A stretch of DNA of 64,000 bases from Myxococcus sp. CA023 (GCF_010998615.1 NZ_JAAEAH010000004.1:62001-126000), one strand, 5' to 3'. Counted from the first letter of the stretch, positions 48,341 through 57,986 are shown. The notes: generated by a model from the letters alone, not told the origin. A program made the numbers and translations.

Positions 48341-49219
48341 CTAGTTCGTGCCGGCCACGAATGCGTCGAGCGAAGTCTCACGCTTGAAGTCTGAAAGATA
48401 CCGGGTGGCCGCATCCCGGGAGGCGAAGCTTCCCATGCGGACGCGGTACCACGTGCCCTTACCGGCCACTTCGGCCGTCAGGATATAGGGGGCATAGCCC
48501 CGATCACGCAACCGAGCGGCGAAGCGGTCGGCTTCCTGCTTGTCCTGGAACGCCGAGAGCTGGAGCGTGAAGGCCCCACCCTTCACGGCCTGAGCGGGCG
48601 GCGATGCGGGCTGCGCCGGCTGCTGGGTGGCGCGGGCAATGGCCTCCTTCAGGCCGCCACCCTCCGTGGTGGTGGTGCGCGTGGGGACGGCGGACGCCTC
48701 CACCTTGCCCGACACCGGCACGGCCTTCGCGGGAGTCGGAGCGGTGGGGGCCTCGGCGACCACGACGCGCTCCGGCTCGGCCTTGGGCTCCTCCGGCGGC
48801 AGCTCCCCCGTGTCCGGGTCCGGCGTAGGCGCCAGCGCGGTGCGCTGCGCGGCGGCCGGCTTCGACTCGGGAGGCTTCGCGGCGGCGGGCTTCTCCGTCG
48901 GCGGCGGCGCCTTGGCGACAACGGGCTTGGGCTGCGGCGGGGCCACCGGCTCGGCAGCGGCCTTGCGGGTCAGCTCGTCCGGGAAGGTGAGCGGCTGCTC
49001 CTGCTGCACATTCTGGAGCGCCTGCGCGTTGGCATCCAACGCGGAGAGCAGGTCCGGCGCGGCCACGGCATCCGCGTTGCCCGCGAGCTTCTTGCCGACG
49101 ACGACCCCCAGCACGAAGACAGCGCCCATCACGACAATGCCGGCGATGAGCAGGCTGACGATCTGCCGGTTGTCCAGAGAGACGTCGAACTTCTCCTTCA
49201 TCCGGTGAGCATCACGCAT
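48341..49219 (-). CDS. SPOR-domain membrane protein
   Basis: A 292-residue protein. It has a short cytoplasmic N-terminus, one membrane helix (IVSLLIAGIVVMGAVFVLGVVVG), a long Pro/Ala/Lys-rich linker, and a C-terminal SPOR domain (FTLQLSAFQDKQEADRFAAR, GTWYRVRMGSFASRDAATRYL). SPOR domains bind denuded peptidoglycan at division sites, so this is a probable septal or cell-wall protein. I chose the ATG at 49219 (MRDAHRMKEKFD), with GAGGA 10 nt upstream. Confidence 0.85.
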   Translation of the reverse strand: MRDAHRMKEKFDVSLDNRQIVSLLIAGIVVMGAVFVLGVVVGKKLAGNADAVAAPDLLSALDANAQALQNVQQEQPLTFPDELTRKAAAEPVAPPQPKPVVAKAPPPTEKPAAAKPPESKPAAAQRTALAPTPDPDTGELPPEEPKAEPERVVVAEAPTAPTPAKAVPVSGKVEASAVPTRTTTTEGGGLKEAIARATQQPAQPASPPAQAVKGGAFTLQLSAFQDKQEADRFAARLRDRGYAPYILTAEVAGKGTWYRVRMGSFASRDAATRYLSDFKRETSLDAFVAGTN

Positions 49220-49353
49220 GGCTTGAAAGTCCTCGGGCGCGGTCGCAACGGCCACACGAAATCCGTGTTGCGGCCTGTAGCGACGGCATGGAGGGCAAAG
49301 TACGCCCCACCCCTGGGCCGGTCAAATTCGCGGAACGACTCCCAGCCTCACCG

Positions 49354-49737
49354 TCAACCCGTGACGGGCACGGAGAACGAGGCCCCCGCGGCGAGCGGCA
49401 GCGGCGACAGCGCCTCGCCGGGTGGGGTGTCCGGAACGGGGGAAGCCGCCACGGCGGGTGGGGCATTGAGCCGCTCGCGCAGGTCCTTTCCGGCGGCGAA
49501 GGACAACGTGCGCCGCGCGGGCACCGACACGCGCTGGCCTGTCTTGGGGTTGCGGCCCGTGCGAGCCCGGCGCGTGCGAACGGCGAAGACGCCGAAGCCC
49601 CGCAGCTCGATTCGCCGTCCGGCGATCAGGGCCTGGGACATTTCCTCGAAGACGGCGTGGACGATGGCTTCCACCTCACGACGTGGAACATGCGGGGCAC
49701 GCCCCACGATGCGCTCGATGAGCTCACTGCGCGTCAT
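49354..49737 (-). CDS. IHF/HU-family DNA-binding protein
   Basis: A 127-residue bacterial histone-like protein. MTRSELIERIV, IELRGFGVFAVRTRRARTGR and NPKTGQRVSVPARR are the helical dimerisation part and the DNA-binding arm. The sequence fits IHF-beta better than HU. The last 30 residues (PPAVAASPVPDTPPG and on) are a Pro/Ala tail absent from ordinary IHF. The start is the ATG at 49737; upstream codons in frame are not homologous. It follows a lipoprotein gene by 74 nt. Confidence 0.88.
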   Translation of the reverse strand: MTRSELIERIVGRAPHVPRREVEAIVHAVFEEMSQALIAGRRIELRGFGVFAVRTRRARTGRNPKTGQRVSVPARRTLSFAAGKDLRERLNAPPAVAASPVPDTPPGEALSPLPLAAGASFSVPVTG

Positions 49738-49811
49738 GCACACCTCCCGCTGGGCGACCGCGGACTCTACCGAAGCGGGCCCCCAAAGGACAAACCGCCC
49801 TCGCCGTCCCC

Positions 49812-50594
49812 TCACCGCAACCGGACGTCCGCGGGCCCGTCGACTTCAATCTTGCGTCCCTGCTGCGTGCGCAGGACCACCTCCGCGCCGTCGGGCACCA
49901 TCAGTCGCACCGTGCGGCCCAGGGGCACATCGCCCCCTTCCAGCAGCACGGCGGTGGCCAGGTCGTCCGTCTCCGCCACGATGTAGCCATCCTCCACGGT
50001 GGCCACCAGACCGCCCTCGCCCAGGTTGCCTGCGTGGATGTGGGGCACCCGGGGGCGGTGTGGCGGAGGCGGCAACGGCTTGCGAGGGCCTTCACGCGAC
50101 GGTTCGTCAGTGGCCTTGTTGGGCGACAGCCCGTTGGGCGTGAAGAAGGCGGCGAAGTAGCCGTTGGAGCTGTACGGGTCTTCCTGCTGGGCGCTCGCGG
50201 GCGTCACCTGTACCTGGGTGTAGCGCGCGGCGATGATGCGCAGCGGGCGCGGCGCCTCCTGGAGCTTGCCCTCGACAATGTGGCGGGACGGCAGGTTGAC
50301 GCCATGGAGCTTCGCCTCGTCCGCTTCGCCCACCTCCAGCGTGTCGCCCTTCTCCAGGAAGCGAAGGCCGCCGCCGAAGAACTCCAGCACCGCGGGGCCG
50401 GTGGCCTTCAGCTCGTCATGCCCCAGCAACTGCGAGCCGACGGCGATGGGCCGCCACTGCTTGCCTTCCGCGCGCAGCACCGGCGCACCAGCGGCGAGCA
50501 GCCCCGCGACGGGTTTGTCCGAGCGCTCCTTGCAACCAGCGGCCGCGAAGACGGTGACGACCGCGATCAGACATCCCATGAGGCGCTGCGCCAT
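49812..50594 (-). CDS. Lipoprotein with FecR-like N-terminal part
   Basis: A 260-residue protein. Signal peptide MAQRLMGCLIAVVTVFAAAG precedes the lipid-attachment Cys in AAAGCKER. The stretch GSQLLGHDELKATGPAVLEFFGGGLRFLEKGDTLEV resembles the FecR-type beta fold that reads ligand or stress signals at the envelope. A Pro/His-rich linker and a second beta region (VATVEDGYIVAETDD, VRLMVPDGAEVVLRT) follow. I used the ATG at 50594, which places the signal peptide at the N-terminus. Confidence 0.72.
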   Translation of the reverse strand: MAQRLMGCLIAVVTVFAAAGCKERSDKPVAGLLAAGAPVLRAEGKQWRPIAVGSQLLGHDELKATGPAVLEFFGGGLRFLEKGDTLEVGEADEAKLHGVNLPSRHIVEGKLQEAPRPLRIIAARYTQVQVTPASAQQEDPYSSNGYFAAFFTPNGLSPNKATDEPSREGPRKPLPPPPHRPRVPHIHAGNLGEGGLVATVEDGYIVAETDDLATAVLLEGGDVPLGRTVRLMVPDGAEVVLRTQQGRKIEVDGPADVRLR

Positions 50595-50622
50595 GTGCCG
50601 CACCCTCCGAGGCAACACGGGG

Positions 50623-51669
50623 TCAGACAATCCAACCGCCGCCGAGCACGCGGTCCTGATCGTAGACCACCGCAGCCTGCCCGGGGGTGACGGCGCGCGC
50701 GGGAGCGTCCAACTTCACGGAGACGAGCCCGTGCGGAGAGACATGCACCCGCCCCTGCGCGCCCGAGTGGCGGTGCCGGATGCGGACCTCCACCGGCTGA
50801 CTGGCCGGAGGCGGCCCGTCCACCCAGTGGGGTTGGAGCAGACCGAAGTTGTCGCGGCCGGTGCCCTCGGCGGGGCCCACCACCACACGCTGCGTCTCCG
50901 GCTCCAGCCGGTGGACGTAACGAATCTCGCCGCCCCCCAGGTTGAGCCCCTTGCGCTGGCCCACGGTGTAGCGGTGGATGCCCTGGTGGGTGCCGAGCAC
51001 GTTGCCCTCGGTGTCCACGATGTCCCCGGCCGGCTGCGGCCCAGCGACCTTCTCCACGAAGCCCGCGTAGTCGCCGTCCGGCACGAAGCAGATCTCCATG
51101 CTCTCCGGCTTCTGACTGGTGACCAGGCCGTGCCGCTCCGCGACGGCGCGGACCTCCGCCTTCGTCATGCCGCCCACGGGGAAGAGGATGTCGCGCAGCT
51201 CGTCCTGACCGAGCGTGAAGAGAAAGTAGCTCTGGTCCTTGGCGGCATCGACGGCGCGACGCAGGACGAAGCGGCCGTCCACCTCCTCCACGCGGGCGTA
51301 GTGGCCCGTGGCCAGCCGGGCGCCGAGCGCGCGGGCGCGCTTGAGGAGGAAGTTGAACTTCACGTCCCGGTTGCAGGCGACGCAGGGGATGGGCGTGCGC
51401 CCGCCCAGGTATGACTGGACGAAGGGGTTGATGACACGGTCCTGGAAGATCTCCTCCGCGTTGGCCACGTAGAAGGGAATCCCCAGCGACTGGGCCACGG
51501 CCCGCGCGTCATCGATGTCATCCGGGCTGCAGCAGCTCCCACACGTCGCCTTGCCCTCGTAGGACCAGACGCGCAGGGTGATACCGATGACCTCGTGGCC
51601 CTGCTCCTTGAGCAGGGCAGCCGCGGCCGAGGAATCCACCCCGCCGCTCATCGCAACGACGACTCGCAT
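50623..51669 (-). CDS. mnmA: tRNA-specific 2-thiouridylase MnmA
   Basis: Thiolates U34 of Lys, Glu and Gln tRNAs. The PP-loop is [17 protein letters not shown]. The first catalytic Cys is in [14 protein letters not shown] and the second in [25 protein letters not shown] and [12 protein letters not shown] also match. At 348 residues it is slightly short. An extra CGSCC motif near residue 45 is not part of the usual MnmA core and may bind a metal. Confidence 0.93.
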   Translation of the reverse strand: MRVVVAMSGGVDSSAAAALLKEQGHEVIGITLRVWSYEGKATCGSCCSPDDIDDARAVAQSLGIPFYVANAEEIFQDRVINPFVQSYLGGRTPIPCVACNRDVKFNFLLKRARALGARLATGHYARVEEVDGRFVLRRAVDAAKDQSYFLFTLGQDELRDILFPVGGMTKAEVRAVAERHGLVTSQKPESMEICFVPDGDYAGFVEKVAGPQPAGDIVDTEGNVLGTHQGIHRYTVGQRKGLNLGGGEIRYVHRLEPETQRVVVGPAEGTGRDNFGLLQPHWVDGPPPASQPVEVRIRHRHSGAQGRVHVSPHGLVSVKLDAPARAVTPGQAAVVYDQDRVLGGGWIV

Positions 51670-51766
51670 GGTGCTCCTTCCTACACGCCCGCGCGTCCGG
51701 GCGCACGCGGGGAGGACGCGGAGGGCGCCCTTTCCCGCCCCCCGTCACTGCGTGCAGCCCGCCGGC

Positions 51767-53035
51767 TCAGCGAGCAGCCTGTGCCTGCCACGCCTGCAAC
51801 CGCTGCCGCAGGGCGTCGGCCGTGTTCAGGCCCGGCTCATCCAGGACGGACTCGACGAGGAACCGGGTGGCCTCGCCCACGATGGGAGAAGGCCCCACGC
51901 CCAGAGTGGCCATGATGTCGCCTCCCGTCAGCGCCAGGTCCTTCGCCGTCAACGGCGGCTTCGCTGCGGCGAGCGCCTCCACGCGGGCGATGAGCGCCTC
52001 CACCGCAGGGAGCGCGTCCGGCTGGCGGACTCCGACGCGGGCGCGAACGACCGCGGCCCACAGCGGAAGCTGCGGCGGGCCCAGGCGAGCCAGGAGCCGG
52101 CGAAGCGCGGCGTCCGGCTCCCCCACCCGAGTCTCCGCCTTCGCGTGTTCGACGAGCAGCGCCACCAGGTCCGCCACCTTGTTGGGGAACTTCAGCCGCA
52201 GGCCGATGTCGCGCGCCTGGGCTCGGTCCACCAGGTCGGCCAGCAGCACCGCGACGCGGACCTCCACCTCCAGCGGCGAGGCCTGCACCGCGGCCCGGAC
52301 GGACGCGGCGGCCGAGGCTTCCGCGCGCGCCAGCTCCGGAAGGAACACGTCCAGAAGCCCGGTGTCCGCGAGCAACAGCAGGCCGCTCTCCGCCCGGAGT
52401 GACAGGAGCAGCTTCACCAGTTCCTCACGCACCCGCTCCAGCGCGACCTTGCGAAAGACGCCGAGCGTGGCGGGGATGGCGTCGCGGGTGGCGGCATCGA
52501 GCGCGAAGCCGAGCACCGCGGCGAAGCGCACGGCGCGCAAGGGGCGCAGGCCGTCCTCGGAGAAGCGCTCCTGCGCGGAGCCCACGCAGCGGATGAGCTG
52601 CGCCCGGAGGTCCGACTGTCCGCCGAACGGGTCCACCAGCTCGCGGTCCAGCGGGTTGTAGGCCATCGCGTTGATGGTGAAGTCGCGCCGGGACAGGTCC
52701 TTGACGATGTCGCGCTCGAAGGCCACCGAGCTGGGCCGGCGGCCGTCGAGGTAATCCCCCTCCGAGCGGAACGTCGTCACCTCCACGTGCGTGCCATTCT
52801 GAAGGACGGTGACGGTGCCGTGCTGGATGCCCGTGGGGATGACCTTGCGGAAGGCGCCCTGGACTTCCTGCGGCAGCGCGCTGGTGGCCACGTCGAAGTC
52901 CTTGGGGTGGACCAGGCGCACCATGTCCCGGACGCAGCCACCGACCAGGTAGACGGCGTGGCCCAGTTCGCGCAGCCGCGCGATGACGTCCAGCACGGGC
53001 TGGGGGATGTCGGCGTTGTGGAGGTTCGCGATCAT
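51767..53035 (-). CDS. CCA-adding enzyme / poly(A) polymerase family nucleotidyltransferase
   Basis: A class II nucleotidyltransferase of 422 residues. The head has VYLVGGCVRDMVRLVHPKDF with the DxD carboxylates in DFDVATSA. RRDFTINAMAYN is the flexible loop, and FSEDGLRPLRAVRFAAVL the base-recognition part. The C-terminal half is helical and divergent. It may be a true CCA-adding enzyme or a PcnB-like polymerase; sequence alone does not decide. The ATG at 53035 (MIANLHNADIP) was chosen on homology. Confidence 0.88.
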   Translation of the reverse strand: MIANLHNADIPQPVLDVIARLRELGHAVYLVGGCVRDMVRLVHPKDFDVATSALPQEVQGAFRKVIPTGIQHGTVTVLQNGTHVEVTTFRSEGDYLDGRRPSSVAFERDIVKDLSRRDFTINAMAYNPLDRELVDPFGGQSDLRAQLIRCVGSAQERFSEDGLRPLRAVRFAAVLGFALDAATRDAIPATLGVFRKVALERVREELVKLLLSLRAESGLLLLADTGLLDVFLPELARAEASAAASVRAAVQASPLEVEVRVAVLLADLVDRAQARDIGLRLKFPNKVADLVALLVEHAKAETRVGEPDAALRRLLARLGPPQLPLWAAVVRARVGVRQPDALPAVEALIARVEALAAAKPPLTAKDLALTGGDIMATLGVGPSPIVGEATRFLVESVLDEPGLNTADALRQRLQAWQAQAAR

Positions 53036-53249
53036 GACAGCCGGGGCCAGGACGACATGCCCGCGGGCCCAGGGGCGCGTTGTACCGGCCAGACTCCCGC
53101 GTTCCAAGCCCCGAGACGGCTTGGGCCCTCGCTGTTAATTCAAATAAAACCATTTATCCGAAGGCCCGTTTCCGGCACCGTTCCGTATGTTCGATATGGG
53201 GTCGAACTGGCCGGAAGCGGAGTCGCATGACGGAGTGGCGCAGGTGAAG

Positions 53250-55364
53250 ATGCCGGGCTGGAGCGCTCGGGTCCTGGGCCATGCCCACCTGGAAGGTCCC
53301 GACGGGCAGCGCGTGAGGATGGACCGCCGAGCCGCCACCCTCCTGGCCTACCTGGGCATGGAGGGCCCCGCGTCGAAGGCCGCCGTGTCCCACCTGCTGT
53401 GGCCGGACTCACCGCCCGCCGCCGTGCGCAACAACATGCGCCAACTGCTGCGCCGGCTCCGGCTGAGCTGCGGCGGCACGGACCTGGTGGACGGGGACTC
53501 CCAACGACTGGGCCTGTCACCAGACGTCACGCTGGACATCGCGAGGCTGAAGTGCGCCGCGGGCAAGCCCCTGTCCCCCGATGTCCTCCAAGCGCTGCTA
53601 CAGGGCACCGGCGTCGGCCTGCTGACGGGGGTGAGCTTCGACGACTGCGACGAGCTGTCGCGGTGGCTGGATGGAGCCCGTGCCGCCGTGGAGGGATGGG
53701 TGCGCAACGCCCGGGAGGCCGAAGTCCAACGCCGCATGGACGCGCGGGACTGGCCCACCGCGCTGGCCCTGGCCCAGGCCTGGGTGCAGCAGGAGCCGGA
53801 GTCCGAACAGGCCGGCCGCCACCTCATCCGCCTGCACTACCTCCGGGGTGACCGGGGCGCGGCGCTCGCGGCCTTCGAGCGGCTGCGCAGCACGCTGTCA
53901 CACGACCTGGGCGTCTCTCCCATGCCGGAGACGCTCACCCTGGTGCGCAACATCGAAAAGGATGCGGCGTGGACCGCCTCCCCCCAGCCCACCCGAGCAC
54001 CGCTGCCCATGAGCGTGATGCGCCCGCCCGTCCTCGCGGGCAGGCAGCACGCCCTGCGCCAGCTCCAGGAAGGCCTGGAGGCGGGGCAGTTGCTCTTCGT
54101 GGCGGGAGACGCGGGCAGCGGAAAGACACGGCTCGCCGAGGAGTTCGCCGCGTCCGTGGGGACGTGGTTCCGGCTCGAAGCACGCCCGGGTGACCAGGAG
54201 GTGCCCTATGCCTCCCAGACGCGCGCGGTCCGAGCCCACCTGGCCCGGCGGCCCGGCATCGTGATGCCGGACTGGGTCCGGACGGAGCTGTCGCGCATCG
54301 TGCCAGAGCTGGGCAATGGGACCGCCCTGCCACCGCTCGCCTCCGAGGCCGACGAGCTGCGCTTCTACGAGGCCCACGCGGAGGCGATGGCCCTGCTGCA
54401 CGAGGGTGACCAGGTCATCGTCGTCGACGACGTCCAATACTGGGACCAGGCCAGCGCGAAGCTGTTCATGTACTCGCTGGCCCGGATGCTGGAGCGGAAG
54501 TACGAATCGCCGGCCCGCGCGCCCGCCTTCATCGACTGCTACCGCAAGGGAGAGCTCCCGCCCTACTCCGAAGCCAACGTGCGCAAGCTCGTGGACACGG
54601 GGCTCGCGCGCGTCATCGAGGTGGGGCCGCTCGCGCTCGAAGAGGTCCGGCAACTGCTCGCGGGCCTGGAGCTTCCGGGCGCGGAACCTCACGCCGAGGC
54701 GCTGACGCGCTACACGGGGGGCAACCCGCTGTACATCGTGGAGACGCTGAAGCACCTCATCGAAACGGACGCTCTCCACCGGGACTGGCCGCGCCGGCTC
54801 CCACCTCCGGGCCGAGTGGGGCCGCTCATCCAACGCCGTCTGGAGCGCCTCACACCCCTGGCCCGGCTCACGGCGCAGTTGGCGGCGCGAGCGGACCTCC
54901 ACTTCCGAGCCGCATTGGCGCCCGAGGCGCTCCAGGTCAGCGTGGCGGAGCTGCACGCGGCGCTGTCCGAGCTGGAGTCCGCGCAGATCCTCGTGGCGGA
55001 GCGCTTCACCCACGACCTGGTGCTGGAAGCGGTCCACGCCAGCGTGTCCGACTCCGCCGCTCGCTTCCTGCACGGCCGGCTTGCACGCGTCTTCGAACGG
55101 GATGGCGCGCCCGCCATCATCCTGGCCCACCACTGGATGGAAGCGGGGCAGGAGGACCGCGCCCTGCCCTTCCTGCTCGCCGCCGCGCACGCGGACGAAC
55201 GGTTGTTGCCCAAGGGACAGGCCGCCGGACACTACGCTCGCGCGGCGGCGCTGCTCGAAGCCGTGGGTCGCGGCTACGAGGCCGCGAACGCTCGCGCGGC
55301 CGAATCGCGATGCCGCCAGTCGGAAAGCGCATCTACGCCGGGTGCATCCCGCGTGGAGCGCTGA
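53250..55364 (+). CDS. SARP-type regulator with STAND ATPase domain
   Basis: A 704-residue regulator. Residues 1-75: winged-helix SARP start (ARVLGHAHLEGPDGQRVRM, LLAYLGMEGPASKAAVSHLL). Residues 80-240: BTAD-type helical repeats ending RLRSTLSHDLGVSPMPETL. About 270-500: STAND-type ATPase with P-loop VAGDAGSGKTRLAEEF and Walker B VIVVDDVQYWD. The C-terminus is short; the long TPR array and LuxR HTH of larger relatives are missing. The ATG at 53250 has AGG 5 nt upstream; an ATG at 53187 in frame lacks a ribosome site. It is divergent from the CCA gene across an AT-rich stretch. Targets are unknown. Confidence 0.82.
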   Translation: MPGWSARVLGHAHLEGPDGQRVRMDRRAATLLAYLGMEGPASKAAVSHLLWPDSPPAAVRNNMRQLLRRLRLSCGGTDLVDGDSQRLGLSPDVTLDIARLKCAAGKPLSPDVLQALLQGTGVGLLTGVSFDDCDELSRWLDGARAAVEGWVRNAREAEVQRRMDARDWPTALALAQAWVQQEPESEQAGRHLIRLHYLRGDRGAALAAFERLRSTLSHDLGVSPMPETLTLVRNIEKDAAWTASPQPTRAPLPMSVMRPPVLAGRQHALRQLQEGLEAGQLLFVAGDAGSGKTRLAEEFAASVGTWFRLEARPGDQEVPYASQTRAVRAHLARRPGIVMPDWVRTELSRIVPELGNGTALPPLASEADELRFYEAHAEAMALLHEGDQVIVVDDVQYWDQASAKLFMYSLARMLERKYESPARAPAFIDCYRKGELPPYSEANVRKLVDTGLARVIEVGPLALEEVRQLLAGLELPGAEPHAEALTRYTGGNPLYIVETLKHLIETDALHRDWPRRLPPPGRVGPLIQRRLERLTPLARLTAQLAARADLHFRAALAPEALQVSVAELHAALSELESAQILVAERFTHDLVLEAVHASVSDSAARFLHGRLARVFERDGAPAIILAHHWMEAGQEDRALPFLLAAAHADERLLPKGQAAGHYARAAALLEAVGRGYEAANARAAESRCRQSESASTPGASRVER

Positions 55365-55760
55365 GACGTCACGTCAGGGGCAGTAGGTGCGCAACCACGG
55401 ACACCGCGACAGTCGAGATGTTTCGCACGGGCAAATCCTCTCAGTGAAGTTGCACGACACGCGCATCCTGTCGCGGTAGCCTGTTTCAGCCAAGGAAGAG
55501 GCGTGCTCCTTGGAAGTCATGCCGACCACTCGGCAGGTAGGATTCCGACATACCTTGAAGGTGCGGGCGCGGCTCGGGATTGAATGGACGTGGGCCGTGT
55601 TGACATGGGGACGCACCGCTTGGGTTATCGCCGCGAAACATCCACTCACGAGCCCTTTGACAGGCTGTCCTGGGCGGTCGGCCACAGGTGTGCTAACGCA
55701 GCGGCCGTCCGCTCCACGGTCCCCTGAAGCAACCGGCAGCGACCACAGGCACTCATCCAC
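55365..55760. other. Intergenic region with a hairpin, no supported gene
   Basis: About 400 nt between the SARP gene and the zinc-motif gene. A 7-bp hairpin (CCAAGGA 55490-55496 with TCCTTGG 55507-55513) lies 125 nt past the SARP stop. Open frames crossing the region have poor codon bias and no ribosome sites. The promoter of the next gene must lie here but no convincing boxes were seen. Confidence 0.45.
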
Positions 55761-56489
55761 ATGCCAAGACCCCGTAGCCTTCGTTCCGCCCCTTCTCATC
55801 AATCCACGCGAATCACTCGCGTTCCCGCGGCATCCTTGCCGCCGCTGGAACGCGCGTTCCGCACTGTGCTGGCCGAGGAACTCGCCGGGCAACTGTCTCC
55901 GCTGACGGACACGCTTCTGCGCATCGCGGAGAGCCTGTCCCCCAGCGGCCTCCGGCGCCAGCCGCGGCGTGAGCTGCCGAACGCGGCCCTGGACGCCCTG
56001 GCGTCGTCGCTTGCGACCCTGGATGCGGGGCCCGACGACACCGCCGAGGAAGAAGCCGCCCCGGAAGCCCGGGCGTGCGCCGTCATCGGCTGCAAGCGGC
56101 CGGTGCGCAGCCTGGGCTACTGCGCGGCCCACTACCAGAAGCGGCGCCTCATGGTGGCGTCCGGCCGCCTGCACCACGCGTGGACGGAAGACGCCGCGCC
56201 GAACAGCATTCCGGACGTCATCCTGGGCCGGAAGCGCCGCGAGTCTTCGGAGGCACCGGAGACCGCCGTCACCCCGGAGCCCGTGCGTCCCAGCGAGGGG
56301 CCTCGCGTCTGGGTCCGCAAGAAGGGCGCCAGCCCCGTGGTCCCGACGCCCAGTGGCGACAGCGCGCCGGTTCTGCAGTTGGCCCAGGCTTCGGTGATTC
56401 CGACCGCGCAGCGCTCCGAGCGCGAGCAGGTGGCATCCATCGTCGAGCAGTGGGCCAGCGAGTTCCGGGCCAACAAGCATCGCTCGTAA
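55761..56489 (+). CDS. Hypothetical protein with CxxxxC...CxxH zinc motif
   Basis: A 242-residue, Arg/Pro/Ala-rich protein. The only recognisable part is CAVIGCKRPVRSLGYCAAHY near residues 111-130, a small zinc-binding motif seen beside HNH endonucleases and in other nucleic-acid proteins. It is preceded by an amphipathic helix (LERAFRTVLAEELAGQLSPL) and followed by an acidic/Pro-rich tail. No nuclease motif accompanies it. Codon bias is strong, so it is a real gene. A hairpin terminator follows 7 nt after the stop. Confidence 0.65.
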   Translation: MPRPRSLRSAPSHQSTRITRVPAASLPPLERAFRTVLAEELAGQLSPLTDTLLRIAESLSPSGLRRQPRRELPNAALDALASSLATLDAGPDDTAEEEAAPEARACAVIGCKRPVRSLGYCAAHYQKRRLMVASGRLHHAWTEDAAPNSIPDVILGRKRRESSEAPETAVTPEPVRPSEGPRVWVRKKGASPVVPTPSGDSAPVLQLAQASVIPTAQRSEREQVASIVEQWASEFRANKHRS

Positions 56490-56496
56490 CGTGACG

Positions 56497-56529
56497 TGCC
56501 CCGTCGGGCCCCATGGGCCAGACGGGGCA
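56497..56529 (+). terminator. Hairpin after the zinc-motif gene
   Basis: TGCCCCGTC (56497-56505) pairs with GACGGGGCA (56521-56529), with further GGCC pairing in the loop. There is no T tract. It lies directly behind the stop at 56489. Confidence 0.55.
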
Positions 56530-56671
56530 GCGCGACATCCAACGCATCGCAGCATCCGTGAGTGGTGTCTGCCAATAGCACCGCCCATGACGGTCGCATG
56601 ACAGTGGGTGGGCATGGTTCCAGGGACTCGAATCGACGGCAGCCGCCGTCGTGCCAGCCCTGGACCTCCGA

Positions 56672-57700
56672 ATGGACTCCGCGACCCGCAGCAGCGCCTT
56701 CACCTCACTCTCCCGAGACGCCGAGCGGAACCTCATCGCCCGCACGCGGCCCTTCGCCGCGCAGGACACGCGGCGGAGCTGGTGGGAAGTGGGCACCACC
56801 TTTGTGGCCCTGCTGGGCGCCATCGCGCTCGCCGCCCTTCCCTCCTGGTGGCCCCTGCGCGTCGTGGGCAGCGTGGTGCAAGCGCTGGCGCTGATCCGCT
56901 CCTTCATCCTGGTCCACGACTACCTGCACGGTTCACTGCTGTCGGGCTCGCGGCTCGGAAAGGCCCTGTTCCACACCCACGCGGTGCTGCTGCTCACGCC
57001 GCCGCGCGTCTGGAGCGAGACGCACAACCACCACCATGCGAACACGGCGCGGCTGGCTGCCTCCGCGTCAGGGACGTTCACCACGTGGACGGCGCAGCAG
57101 TGGCGTGAGGCCACGGCGCTGGAGCGGCTGGCCTACGTGGTGGAGCGGCATCCGCTCGTGATGATCTTCGCGTACCCGCTCGCGTTCCTGGGTGGGCTGT
57201 GCATCGTGCCGTTCGTGAAGCACCCGCTGCGCTACTGGAGCGCGGGCTTCGCCGTGCTCCTCCACGTGGCCATCAGCGTGGCGGTGTTCCTCTTCGGGGG
57301 CCTGGGCGTGTACCTCACGGCGATGGTGCTGCCGCTGTCCATCGGCTACGCGCTGGGGGCGTACCTCTTCTTCTCCCAGCACAACTTCCCGGACGTCGCG
57401 CTGCGCGAGGACCAGGACTGGACGCACGCGAGCGCGGCCCTGGAGGCTTCGAGCTACCTGGCCTGCGGCCCCGTCATGGCGTGGTTCACCGGCAATATCG
57501 GCTACCACCACGTCCACCACCTCAACCCCCGCATCCCCTTCTACCGGCTGCCAGAGGCCATGGCCGCCATCCCCGAGCTGCAGAATCCCCGCACCACCAC
57601 CCTGCACCCCAGGGACGTGCTGGCCTGTCTGCGGCTCAACGTCTGGGACGGGGAGCGGGGTCGCATGGTCCGGTTCCGGGACGTTCCCGCGTCACGCTGA
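56672..57700 (+). CDS. Membrane fatty acid desaturase
   Basis: An integral-membrane di-iron desaturase of 342 residues. The three histidine boxes are HDYLHGS (HxxxH), ETHNHHHAN (HxxHH) and GYHHVHHLNPRIP (HxxHH), with about four hydrophobic helices between them. It resembles delta-12/omega-type acyl-lipid desaturases and probably introduces double bonds into membrane fatty acids. I chose the ATG at 56672; a GTG at 56651 in frame is possible, and neither has a clear ribosome site. It stands alone before the tRNA gene. Confidence 0.87.
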   Translation: MDSATRSSAFTSLSRDAERNLIARTRPFAAQDTRRSWWEVGTTFVALLGAIALAALPSWWPLRVVGSVVQALALIRSFILVHDYLHGSLLSGSRLGKALFHTHAVLLLTPPRVWSETHNHHHANTARLAASASGTFTTWTAQQWREATALERLAYVVERHPLVMIFAYPLAFLGGLCIVPFVKHPLRYWSAGFAVLLHVAISVAVFLFGGLGVYLTAMVLPLSIGYALGAYLFFSQHNFPDVALREDQDWTHASAALEASSYLACGPVMAWFTGNIGYHHVHHLNPRIPFYRLPEAMAAIPELQNPRTTTLHPRDVLACLRLNVWDGERGRMVRFRDVPASR

Positions 57701-57875
57701 GGGTGCCCGGCAGGGCCCCTAGGGGGCGGCAGGCTGGAAACGGTGATGCTGGCGCGTTGCGCGCGCCGGGCCGCCTGCTATAACGCACGTCGTTGCGCAT
57801 GCGCCCCGGCTAGGGGGGGCATGGCTGGACCTTTCTGGCGGGCCTCCTCCAGAAAGCGCAGTGACTTGAGAGCAC

Positions 57876-57949
57876 GACCCCGTAGCTCAGTTGGATAGAG
57901 CGGCGGTTTCCTAAACCGCAGGCCACAGGTTCGATTCCTGTCGGGGTCA
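57876..57949 (+). tRNA. tRNA-Arg (anticodon CCT)
   Basis: Acceptor GACCCCG (57876-57882) pairs with CGGGGTC (57942-57948), discriminator A. The anticodon arm GCGGT/ACCGC encloses loop TTCCTAA with anticodon CCT at 57910-57912, giving Arg for AGG codons. The T arm contains GGTTCGATTCC. The D loop and all conserved positions are standard. CCA is not encoded. A GC-rich hairpin follows. Genes beyond this tRNA look accessory, so it may have served as an insertion point. Confidence 0.95.
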
Positions 57950-57957
57950 TATCCTAA

Positions 57958-57986
57958 CCGCCCGTCCCCACTGGGGACTCGGGCGG
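57958..57986 (+). terminator. Hairpin behind the tRNA-Arg gene
   Basis: CCGCCCG (57958-57964) pairs with CGGGCGG (57980-57986), and TCCCC with GGGGA inside. It starts 9 nt after the tRNA. It is stable but without a T tract. The next 300 nt (57987-58288) carry no supported gene; a short plus-strand frame ending near 58260 might be a gene relic but has no recognisable motif. Confidence 0.55.
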
